From contig JAQUUM010000065.1 of the NCBI GenBank assembly GCA_028693885.1, positions 1-6,795 of the forward strand: a stretch of 6,795 nt of DNA. The letters run 5' to 3'. The translations under genes were made by a program, and so were the position numbers. Origin of the DNA: Bacilli bacterium. GTDB lineage: Bacteria; Bacillota_I; Bacilli_A; ML615J-28; CAG-698. Of the stretch, positions 1 to 5,890 are shown one piece after another. Each line of letters begins with the position of its first letter. Position 1 is the first letter of the stretch. The notes beneath the pieces were generated by a model. The model was not told the origin of the DNA and ran no database searches. It saw nothing but the letters and a program-made list of their open reading frames with translations.

Positions 1-1
1 A

Positions 2-781
2 GCTTTGAATAATATTGGTGATGAACTAACTAATATTGATGATTCATTAAATGCTTTATCACAAACTAGCAACATTAGAAATGTTACAGAAGAGTTGATA
101 ATTTATTTACTAGATACATTATTTAGTGAATCTGGGGAATTGGGAACTATTGATTTATCAGGTTTAGATTTTTCAGAAGAGTTTAATATTAAAGATCAAG
201 TAATGCCATTGTTGCTGTCTACAGCAATTTCAAATCTTGAATCGCAATATCCTTTCCTTGCTGGATATGATTTAAGTTCAATGACTTTTGATGAAATTGT
301 TGATGAGATTATTGCTTTTGCTGCTGCAGCTGCATTGTTTGATGATATTAGTTCGATTATGGATGACATTAATAATATAGATAATATTGATCCACTTTTA
401 ATGCAACAATACTTTGAAGACATTGCAAATAGTGAAATAGCTTCTGATTTGCTTGAAAATGCAATTGAAGAATTGAGTGGTAATACTGGTTTAGATATTC
501 AAGCCCAAGATATATTAGATGAAGGTTTGCTTATGAGTCGTTTAATGGCACTTTCTCAATCTACTAATCCAGATGAACAAGAATGTATCGATGTAGCTTT
601 AGGCGTTGCCAATAGTACTTCAACATACCAATTTGTATTGATGATGACTTCACCAACTACACATATGGTTACAGTGAATGCTACTATATATGCTAATATT
701 CAAACAGCTTTAGCTACTGCTGATCCTGCAATTGATCCAGTCGTTCAAGCTAATGTAATGAATATATATCAAATTGGATAA
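2..781 (+). CDS. Very acidic hypothetical protein, 3' fragment
   Basis: The frame is open to the left edge of the window, so this is the C-terminal part of a longer protein. The TTG at 5-7 is more likely an internal Leu codon than a start, since only four bases precede it and no ribosome binding site can be seen. The visible ~260 residues are extremely acidic: I count about 43 Asp/Glu against three Lys/Arg. They are rich in Asn, Ile, Leu, Ala and Ser. Residues ~90-135 (numbered from that TTG) include a short poly-Ala run and Asp/Asn/Ile-rich low-complexity sequence such as DDINNIDNID. Amphipathic acidic helices look likely. The final ~60 residues are less acidic and Thr/Val/Ala-rich, perhaps beta-strand. 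No transmembrane segment, LPXTG-type anchor or catalytic motif is visible. I do not recognise the family. A surface or secreted protein is possible from composition, but the N-terminus that would show a signal peptide is missing. A terminator follows directly, so it is the last gene of its unit. Confidence 0.75.
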   Translation, partial: ALNNIGDELTNIDDSLNALSQTSNIRNVTEELIIYLLDTLFSESGELGTIDLSGLDFSEEFNIKDQVMPLLLSTAISNLESQYPFLAGYDLSSMTFDEIVDEIIAFAAAAALFDDISSIMDDINNIDNIDPLLMQQYFEDIANSEIASDLLENAIEELSGNTGLDIQAQDILDEGLLMSRLMALSQSTNPDEQECIDVALGVANSTSTYQFVLMMTSPTTHMVTVNATIYANIQTALATADPAIDPVVQANVMNIYQIG

Positions 782-797
782 TATTAGTTTAAAAACT

Positions 798-831
798 AAC
801 TTCTTAAGCAAATTGCTTAAGAAGTTTTTTT
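798..831 (+). terminator. Strong intrinsic terminator after the acidic-protein gene
   Basis: There is a perfect 13-bp inverted repeat: 798-810 pairs with 814-826 around a 3-base loop (AAT). A run of seven T (825-831) overlaps the end of the 3' arm. It starts 17 bases after the stop codon. The stem is AT-rich (core CTTAAG) but long and perfect. It separates the upstream gene from the ABC-F/typA unit. Confidence 0.9.
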
Positions 832-863
832 ATTAGTTGATATAAAAAAATCAAAATAAAAAA

Positions 864-892
864 TTGTATTATATAAAGCTTTGTGTTATAAT
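864..892 (+). promoter_or_regulatory. Promoter of the ABC-F/typA unit (extended -10)
   Basis: A perfect -10 TATAAT lies at 887-892, preceded by TG at 884-885, which makes an extended -10. A partial -35 TTGTAT lies at 864-869 with a 17-base spacer. Transcription would start near base 899, leaving a very short leader of about 15 bases that still contains the ribosome binding site AAGGAG (904-909). There is no room for a leader regulator. Confidence 0.75.
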
Positions 893-914
893 TCTTAAGT
901 ATTAAGGAGCCCTT

Positions 915-2444
915 ATGAGTATTTTGAAAGTTGATAATCTAAAATTTAGTTATGGAGAAAATGATTTATTTAATAACGTTAATTTTGATTTACATTTGAA
1001 TGATCATATGGGATTAATTGGAGCTAATGGCAGTGGTAAAACTACACTTTTAAACTTAATTTCGCATAAGATTTATCCTGATAGAGGAAGTATCAAGTGG
1101 GATAATAAAACTAGTTATAGTTACTTAGATCAACATTTAAAGATAGATACTTCTATTTCAATTGAAAAATATTTATATGATGTGTATAAGGATTTATTTG
1201 ATAAAGAAAAAGAGATGAATAAACTCTATAAGTCCTTAGAAGATCCATTAGATTTGGATATAGATAAAATATTGAATAAAGCTTATAATATCCAAAGTTA
1301 TTTAGAAGAAAAAGATTTTTATTTAATTAAATCTAAGATAGGGAATGTTTTAAATGGCTTAGGTGTAAATGTTGAAGATGATAGACTGCTTAACGAACTT
1401 TCTAGCGGACAAAGAGTAAAAGTTTTTTTAGCTAAAATGTTATTAGAAGAAAAAGATGTTTTATTACTTGATGAACCAACAAATTTCTTAGATGCTATTC
1501 ATGTTGACTGGTTGTCCAAATTTTTAGTTAATTATAAAAAAGCATTTATTGTAATTTCACATGATTATGTTTTCTTAAATTCTATTACTAATTGTATTGC
1601 GAACCTTGAAAACAAAGATATTGTTAAGTATAGAGGAAATTTTGAAAGTTTTTTAGTTCAAAAAAGTTTGAGGGATGATTTTTATCAAAAAGAATATGAT
1701 GCTCAGCAAAAAAGAATCAAGAGTTTAAAAGAATTTGTTGATAAAAATATAGTTAGAGCTACAACTTCAAAAAGAGCAAAAAGCAGACAAAAAATTTTAA
1801 ATAAAATTGAGGTTATGGAAAAACCACAATCTGAAAAAAAAGTCCATTTTGACTTTAAATTTACAAGTGGATTTAATAGAAAAGCGTTGATTCTAAATGA
1901 TTTGTGTATAGGTTATAATTCTAGTTTGCTTGCTCCAATGAATTTCGATATATCTTTTGGGGAAAAGGTTGTTATTCTTGGCAAAAATGGAATAGGTAAA
2001 ACTACATTTATAAAAACAATTTTAGGTAAGATACCAGTCATTAGTGGAAGTTATAAATTAGATGAGTTGAATAAAGTATTATATTATCAACAAGAAGAAA
2101 AAATAGAAAATATAACGCCGATTCAATATATAAAGAATTTATATATTCTGATGCCTGATGAAGATATTAGAAAATTATTAGCTAGATACGGAGTAAGAGG
2201 GAGACTTGCTTTAAAAACGATGGACAAGTTAAGTGGTGGTGAACTGACAAAAGTTAGATTTGCAAGACTTAGTTTAGAAAAATCAAATTTACTTATACTA
2301 GATGAGCCAACAAATCATTTAGATAATACTGCAAAAATAGCTTTATTTGAAGCTATAGATAAATATGAAGGAACTGTTATAATAGTTTCGCATGAAAAAG
2401 AGTTTTACAAAAAATTAAAAATGAAAGAGATTAAATTCGAATGA
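915..2444 (+). CDS. ABC-F family ribosome-associated ATPase (YdiF-like)
   Basis: This is a 509-residue protein with two ABC ATPase domains and no membrane segments, the layout of ABC-F proteins, which bind the ribosomal E site and modulate translation or protect against antibiotics. Domain 1 has Walker A GANGSGKT (36-43), Q-loop Gln around 73, signature LSSGQ (162-166), Walker B/D-loop DEPTNFLD (186-193) and switch His in SHD (215-217). Domain 2 has GKNGIGKT (356-363), LSGGE (439-443), DEPTNHLD (463-470) and SHE (492-494). Between them, residues ~255-305 form a charged helical linker (NIVRATTSKRAKSRQK) that resembles the YdiF/YkpA-type linker more than the long loops of Vga/Lsa resistance proteins. 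Known YdiF-type proteins usually carry a C-terminal extension of about 100 residues. This one ends right after domain 2. The ATG has AAGGAG five bases upstream. The stop overlaps the typA start (ATGA). The family is certain, but the exact role, whether housekeeping or drug resistance, cannot be told from sequence alone. Confidence 0.93.
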   Translation: MSILKVDNLKFSYGENDLFNNVNFDLHLNDHMGLIGANGSGKTTLLNLISHKIYPDRGSIKWDNKTSYSYLDQHLKIDTSISIEKYLYDVYKDLFDKEKEMNKLYKSLEDPLDLDIDKILNKAYNIQSYLEEKDFYLIKSKIGNVLNGLGVNVEDDRLLNELSSGQRVKVFLAKMLLEEKDVLLLDEPTNFLDAIHVDWLSKFLVNYKKAFIVISHDYVFLNSITNCIANLENKDIVKYRGNFESFLVQKSLRDDFYQKEYDAQQKRIKSLKEFVDKNIVRATTSKRAKSRQKILNKIEVMEKPQSEKKVHFDFKFTSGFNRKALILNDLCIGYNSSLLAPMNFDISFGEKVVILGKNGIGKTTFIKTILGKIPVISGSYKLDELNKVLYYQQEEKIENITPIQYIKNLYILMPDEDIRKLLARYGVRGRLALKTMDKLSGGELTKVRFARLSLEKSNLLILDEPTNHLDNTAKIALFEAIDKYEGTVIIVSHEKEFYKKLKMKEIKFE

Positions 2445-4258
2445 AAATTAAAAACATCGCAATTATCGCTCATGTAGATCATGGGAAGACAACTTTAGTT
2501 GATCAATTATTAAAGCAATCAGATACTCTAAAAAATAGAGAAACAATTTCAGAACGTGCAATGGATAATAATGCTTTGGAAAAAGAAAGAGGCATTACTA
2601 TTCTAGCGAAAAATACAGCAATCTATTATAAAGATTATAAAATCAATATTTTAGATACTCCAGGTCACTCTGATTTTAGTGGTGAAGTAGAAAGAATTTT
2701 AAAAATGGTTGATGGAGTATTGTTAGTAGTAGATGCATTTGAAGGCTGTATGCCTCAAACTCGCTTTGTTTTATCAAAAGCTTTGGAGTCTAACTTAAAG
2801 CCAATTGTTGTAATAAATAAAATAGATAGAGATTTTGCGCGACCAGATGAAGTCTTAAATGAAGTCTTTGACTTATTTATAGACTTAAAAGCGAATGATG
2901 AACAAATTGACTTTAAAACTGCTTATGTAAGTGCAACATTAGGAACTTGTAGTTTAAGTAGTGATATTAAAACCCAAGAAAAAACTATGAAACCATTGCT
3001 TGATTTGATAGTAAAAGAAATACCTTATCCAAAGATTAAAAAAGCGGGTGGAATGCAATTTCAAGGAGCATTATTAGATTATAATGACTATGTAGGAAGA
3101 ATGGCAGTAGGTAGAATCGAACGAGGAATAATAAAAGTTAATGAAATGGTATGTTGTTTAAGAAATGATGGCACTAGAAAAGAATTTAGAATTCAAAAGT
3201 TATATAGTTTTTTAGGTTTAAAGAAGATTGAAGTAGAAGAAGCTTTTGCTGGTGATATAGTAGCAATCAGTGGAATTAGCGATATTAATGTTGGTGAAAC
3301 TGTTTGTACTATTGGTCAAGAAGAGGCTCTTCCCCCAATTAAAATAAGTGAACCTACTGTAGAAATGCTTTTTTCAGTTAATACAAGCCCGTTTTCGGGT
3401 AAAGAAGGTAAGTTTGTAACTTCAACAAAAATTGATGAAAGACTAAATAAGGAAATTCAAAAAGATGTTAGTCTTAGAGTAAGGCGTGTTGGGACTAGTG
3501 ATGAGTGGTTAGTATTAGGAAGAGGCGAGCTTCATCTAGGAATACTAATAGAACAAATGAGGCGAGAAGGTTATGAATTCCAAGTATCAAAACCTAAACC
3601 AATTTTAAAAGTTATTGATGAAGTAACTTATGAACCCTATGAATATACAGTAGTTGATACTCCGAACGATACTGTTGGATCTGTTATTGAGTTATTAGGT
3701 AACCGTGGTGGTGCTTTAAAAGACATGAGTAGTGATGATAAACAGACTAAGTTAATTTATAGTATACCATCAAGAGGATTGATTGGATTAATGACTGATT
3801 TTATGACTGCAACAAAAGGATATGGAACTTTAAGTCACATTTTTGAAGAATATAAAAAAGTTGAAAATATTAGTTATGGAAGTAGAAAATTAGGTGTATT
3901 AGTTTCGATCAATCAAGGTAAAGTTACAGCTTACGGAATAGGACAAATAGAAGACCGCGGTGTTTTCTTTATCGAGCCAAATGAAGAAGTATATGAAGGC
4001 CAAATTGTTGGTGAATGCAATAAAGATGATGATTTGGCAGTAAATGTAACAAGAGCTAAACAACAAACAAACATGAGAAGTGCTGGCAAAGATAGTACTG
4101 TTGTTTTGAAAAGAGCAAGAAGAATGAGTTTAGAAGCTTGTCTGGATTATCTTAATGATGATGAACTGCTTGAGATTACTCCCAAAAATATTAGATTAAG
4201 AAAAAAACTTCTTAATACTAATGAAAGAAAAAAATCAGATAGTAGAAAAAATAACTAA
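2441..4258 (+). CDS. typA: Translational GTPase TypA/BipA
   Basis: This 605-residue ribosome-binding GTPase of the EF-G/LepA superfamily is linked in other bacteria to 50S subunit assembly and to growth under stress or cold. GTPase motifs are all present: G1 AHVDHGKT (10-17), G2 Thr in RGITI (50-54), G3 DTPGH (72-76), G4 NKID (126-129) and G5 SA (164-165). The beta-barrel domain II follows at ~200-290, then EF-G-like domains III and V (~300-480) with the TypA hallmark SRGLIGLMTDF (444-454; many homologues have GLIGYRTEF). The TypA-specific C-terminal domain contains EDRGVFFIEPNEEVYEGQIVGE (504-525) and NVTRAKQQTNMRS (535-547), ending in a short basic tail. Length is typical of the family (~600-615). 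It starts inside the stop of the ABC-F gene with only a weak purine-rich stretch (AAAGAGA, 2424-2430) upstream, so translation probably depends on coupling. It uses CGN as well as AGR arginine codons, unlike its neighbours. No terminator lies between its stop and the hairpin at 4373-4398. Confidence 0.96.
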   Translation: MKIKNIAIIAHVDHGKTTLVDQLLKQSDTLKNRETISERAMDNNALEKERGITILAKNTAIYYKDYKINILDTPGHSDFSGEVERILKMVDGVLLVVDAFEGCMPQTRFVLSKALESNLKPIVVINKIDRDFARPDEVLNEVFDLFIDLKANDEQIDFKTAYVSATLGTCSLSSDIKTQEKTMKPLLDLIVKEIPYPKIKKAGGMQFQGALLDYNDYVGRMAVGRIERGIIKVNEMVCCLRNDGTRKEFRIQKLYSFLGLKKIEVEEAFAGDIVAISGISDINVGETVCTIGQEEALPPIKISEPTVEMLFSVNTSPFSGKEGKFVTSTKIDERLNKEIQKDVSLRVRRVGTSDEWLVLGRGELHLGILIEQMRREGYEFQVSKPKPILKVIDEVTYEPYEYTVVDTPNDTVGSVIELLGNRGGALKDMSSDDKQTKLIYSIPSRGLIGLMTDFMTATKGYGTLSHIFEEYKKVENISYGSRKLGVLVSINQGKVTAYGIGQIEDRGVFFIEPNEEVYEGQIVGECNKDDDLAVNVTRAKQQTNMRSAGKDSTVVLKRARRMSLEACLDYLNDDELLEITPKNIRLRKKLLNTNERKKSDSRKNN

Positions 4259-4272
4259 ATATAAAAAAAGTA

Positions 4273-4301
4273 TTGCTTTTATAAAAAAAAGATAGTATAA
4301 T
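4273..4301 (+). promoter_or_regulatory. Candidate promoter P1 for the argGH leader
   Basis: A perfect -10 TATAAT (4296-4301) and a -35-like TTGCTT (4273-4278) are separated by a 17-base spacer, just after the typA stop. Transcription would begin near 4308, producing a leader of about 360 bases that includes both the three-strand element and the T-box. Assignment is from consensus match only. Confidence 0.65.
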
Positions 4302-4321
4302 TGTTGTGACGAGGAAGTTTT

Positions 4322-4398
4322 TTAGACTTTTAGATTACAAGATAGAAGCAATTCTTGAGTATAATTAAAAATAAAAGTCTAAGTTTTTAGGCTTTTTT
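4322..4398 (+). promoter_or_regulatory. Putative three-strand terminator/antiterminator switch ahead of the T-box
   Basis: Three segments can pair in two exclusive ways. Segment A (4322-4332, TTAGACTTTTA) is a perfect 11-base reverse complement of segment B (4372-4382). Segment B also pairs with segment C (4387-4396, TTAGGCTTTT) to form the terminator-like hairpin. A and C are thus near-identical direct copies. The 39 bases between A and B include a small 5-bp hairpin, CAAGA (4338-4342) with TCTTG (4353-4357). If A pairs with B, the B:C terminator cannot form. This layout is that of an attenuator. I recognise no known riboswitch aptamer here, and the signal it might sense is unknown. The alternative is chance pairing beside an ordinary typA terminator. 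Confidence 0.4.
4373..4398 (+). terminator. Intrinsic terminator between typA and the T-box
   Basis: The stem pairs 4373-4382 with 4387-4396 (ten pairs, one of them G-T) around loop GTTT, and a run of six T (4393-4398) overlaps the 3' arm. It is the first terminator-like structure after typA and would end read-through from the ABC-F/typA unit. It also lies downstream of promoter P1, so transcripts from P1 would meet it before the T-box. Confidence 0.6.
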
Positions 4399-4406
4399 GT
4401 TATAAA
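4398..4406 (+). promoter_or_regulatory. Possible second promoter P2 (extended -10) directly before the T-box
   Basis: TG at 4398-4399, one base, then TATAAA (4401-4406) makes an extended -10 matching five of six bases. It has no convincing -35 at the right distance. A start near 4413 would begin the RNA almost exactly at the conserved base of T-box stem I. It would remove the GTTAT/ATAAC helix (4399-4403 with 4505-4509) that otherwise closes the stem. Confidence 0.3.
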
Positions 4407-4639
4407 AATCGTAGATCAAGAAGAGTAGTAATAAGTTTTTGTCAAAGCGAGTTAGAGATGATGAGAGTCTAACACAAAGATTATTATGAACCGCATCTTG
4501 GGAGATAACCATTTGAAACAGTAGTAGAGTGGTCGTTAATAAGCGTTAATTATTGCTTGAGGGGTTATGAACATAACAATTAGAGTGGCACCGCGGAAAT
4601 TTTTCGTCTCTTTTTATTTTTTTAAAAGAGACTTTTTTT
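4399..4639 (+). promoter_or_regulatory. T-box riboswitch, arginine type (CGC specifier), controlling argGH
   Basis: The hallmark T-box sequence AGAGTGGCACCGCGG lies at 4582-4596. Upstream, stem I can be drawn. CAAGA (4417-4421) pairs with TCTTG (4496-4500), flanked by GAT and GGAGA as in a GA/K-turn motif. The conserved AGAGTAG (4422-4428) forms one side of the specifier loop. TAATAA (4429-4434) pairs with TTATTA (4481-4486). The tip is GTTAGA (4451-4456) with TCTAAC (4468-4473). The specifier loop reads GAAC-CGC-A, giving codon CGC (4492-4494, Arg) followed by the usual purine. Stem III fits GTTAT/ATAAC at 4564-4577. The antiterminator pairs AGAG (4582-4585) with CTCT (4608-4611) and GCG (4593-4595) with CGT (4605-4607), leaving the bulge TGGCACC for the tRNA 3' end. 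By family knowledge, uncharged tRNA-Arg would stabilise it and let RNA polymerase reach argG. The T-box call is very strong. The Arg assignment rests on the loop reading and on the argGH context. Confidence 0.93.
4606..4639 (+). terminator. T-box-controlled intrinsic terminator before argG
   Basis: GTCTCTTTT (4606-4614) pairs perfectly with AAAAGAGAC (4624-4632), followed by seven T (4633-4639). The 5' arm shares bases 4606-4611 with the 3' side of the antiterminator, so the two structures exclude each other, as expected of a transcriptional T-box. Confidence 0.9.
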
Positions 4640-4653
4640 ATTATATGAAAGAT

Positions 4654-4659
4654 AAGGAG
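4654..4659 (+). promoter_or_regulatory. Ribosome binding site of argG
   Basis: AAGGAG lies seven bases before the ATG at 4667, outside the terminator hairpin. Control is therefore at transcription and not by hiding this site. Confidence 0.85.
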
Positions 4660-4666
4660 AATAAAA

Positions 4667-5881
4667 ATGGAAAAAATTAAAAAGGTTGTTTTAGCTTATT
4701 CAGGAGGTTTGGATACTTCCATCATTATCCCATGGTTAAAAGATAACTATGGTTGTGAGGTTATTGCTGTTGCAGGTAATTTAGGTCAAGATAAAGAATT
4801 AGAAGGCTTGAAAGAGAAAGCTATTGCTACTGGGGCTTCTAAAATATATATCGAAGATTTGACAGAAGAATTTCTTACAGATTATGTGTTTCCAACTATT
4901 AAAGCAGGTGCAAAATACGAAAACAAGTATTTGTTAGGGACTTCATTTGCAAGGCCAATAATTGCAAAAAGAGTAGTAGAAATAGCTTTAGCTGAAAATG
5001 CTGATGCCATTGCTCATGGATGCACTGGAAAAGGGAATGATCAAGTAAGGTTTGAATTAACAATTAAGGCTTTTGCTCCTAATATGAAAATAATTGCTCC
5101 TTGGAGAATTTGGGATATTAAAAGTAGAGATGAAGAAATTGATTATGCAATTGCAAAAAATATTCCTTTAAAAATTACAAGAGAAACAAATTATTCAAAA
5201 GATATGAATATATGGCATTTATCTCACGAAGGAATGGATTTAGAAAATCCTGCTAATGAGCCAAATTATGATAAGATTTTAGAGTTAGGTATTTCTCCAG
5301 AAAAAGCTCCAGATAAACCAACGTATATTACAATTGATTTTGAAAAAGGAATTCCTGTAGCTGTTGATAGCCAAAAAATGGATCCTATAAAAATGATTAG
5401 ATATTTAAATAAAGTTGGTGGAGATAATGGTATTGGTATTATCGATTTAGTTGAAAATAGACTTGTTGGTATGAAGAGTAGAGGGGTATATGAAACACCT
5501 GGAGGTACTATTCTTTATGAAGCTCATGAAGCATTAGAATCACTTTGCTTAGATAAAGATACACAACACTATAAACATCAAGTTGCTATTAAATTTTCTG
5601 AGTTAGTATATAATGGACAATGGTTTACACCATTGAGGGAATCTTTATCAGCTTTTGTTGATAAAACTCAAGAAACAGTTACTGGTAGTGTAAAACTTAA
5701 ATTATATAAAGGCAATGTAATGCCTGCAAGTATCACAAGTCCATATTCTTTATATTCAGAAGAAATTGCAACTTTTGGAGAAGATACTGTTTATAATCAA
5801 AAAGATGCAGAAGGATTTATTAATTTGTTTGGTTTGCCATTAAAAGTTAAAGCTTTAAGTGATCAAAAAAATAAAAAATAA
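4667..5881 (+). CDS. argG: Argininosuccinate synthase
   Basis: ArgG catalyses citrulline + aspartate + ATP to argininosuccinate + AMP + pyrophosphate in the cytoplasm, the penultimate step of arginine synthesis. The 404-residue length is normal for the family (~400). The N-terminal ATP-pyrophosphatase P-loop AYSGGLDTS is at residues 10-18. LLGTSFARP (89-97) and [15 protein letters not shown] (116-130), which contribute to aspartate and citrulline binding, are intact, as is [15 protein letters not shown] (175-189). No active-site change is apparent. The ATG follows a good Shine-Dalgarno sequence and directly continues into the P-loop strand, so the start is secure. It sits downstream of the T-box terminator and nine bases before argH, so both should be co-transcribed under tRNA-Arg control. 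All ten of its arginine codons are AGA or AGG. Confidence 0.98.
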   Translation: MEKIKKVVLAYSGGLDTSIIIPWLKDNYGCEVIAVAGNLGQDKELEGLKEKAIATGASKIYIEDLTEEFLTDYVFPTIKAGAKYENKYLLGTSFARPIIAKRVVEIALAENADAIAHGCTGKGNDQVRFELTIKAFAPNMKIIAPWRIWDIKSRDEEIDYAIAKNIPLKITRETNYSKDMNIWHLSHEGMDLENPANEPNYDKILELGISPEKAPDKPTYITIDFEKGIPVAVDSQKMDPIKMIRYLNKVGGDNGIGIIDLVENRLVGMKSRGVYETPGGTILYEAHEALESLCLDKDTQHYKHQVAIKFSELVYNGQWFTPLRESLSAFVDKTQETVTGSVKLKLYKGNVMPASITSPYSLYSEEIATFGEDTVYNQKDAEGFINLFGLPLKVKALSDQKNKK

Positions 5882-5885
5882 GGAG
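5880..5885 (+). promoter_or_regulatory. Ribosome binding site of argH overlapping the argG stop
   Basis: AAGGAG begins inside the argG TAA (5879-5881) and sits five bases before the ATG at 5891. Ribosomes ending argG would therefore be placed at the argH start, supporting coupled translation and fixing the argH start codon. Confidence 0.85.
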
Positions 5886-5890
5886 TTATT

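Noticed and set aside
5..7. TTG as the true start of the acidic protein
   Set aside because: The frame is open to the window edge and no upstream sequence is visible to support initiation. It is more likely an internal Leu codon.
196..423. A 75-codon open frame on the - strand
   Set aside because: It lies wholly inside the acidic-protein gene, has a low-complexity Ser/Ile/Ala translation and no convincing binding site. It is a shadow of the + strand gene.
784..838. Palindrome 784-799 (TTAGTTT/AAACTAA) that could compete with TTAGTT at 833-838 around the first terminator
   Set aside because: The stems are short and AT-only, with a two-base loop in the first case. No leader or downstream gene is controlled by this terminator, so it is most likely chance.
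2442..2444. TGA possibly read as tryptophan (mycoplasma code)
   Set aside because: Tryptophan is encoded by TGG in the genes here, and reading through this TGA would run the ABC-F frame into typA. The ATGA overlap is a normal stop-start arrangement.
4306..4368. A 20-codon GTG-started frame in the argGH leader with two Arg codons (AGG, AGA), reminiscent of a leader peptide
   Set aside because: It has no Shine-Dalgarno, and its GTG sits at or just before the predicted P1 start. Ribosome stalling at its Arg codons would cover segment A and not free it, so the attenuation logic does not work out. The AT-rich context makes such short frames common.
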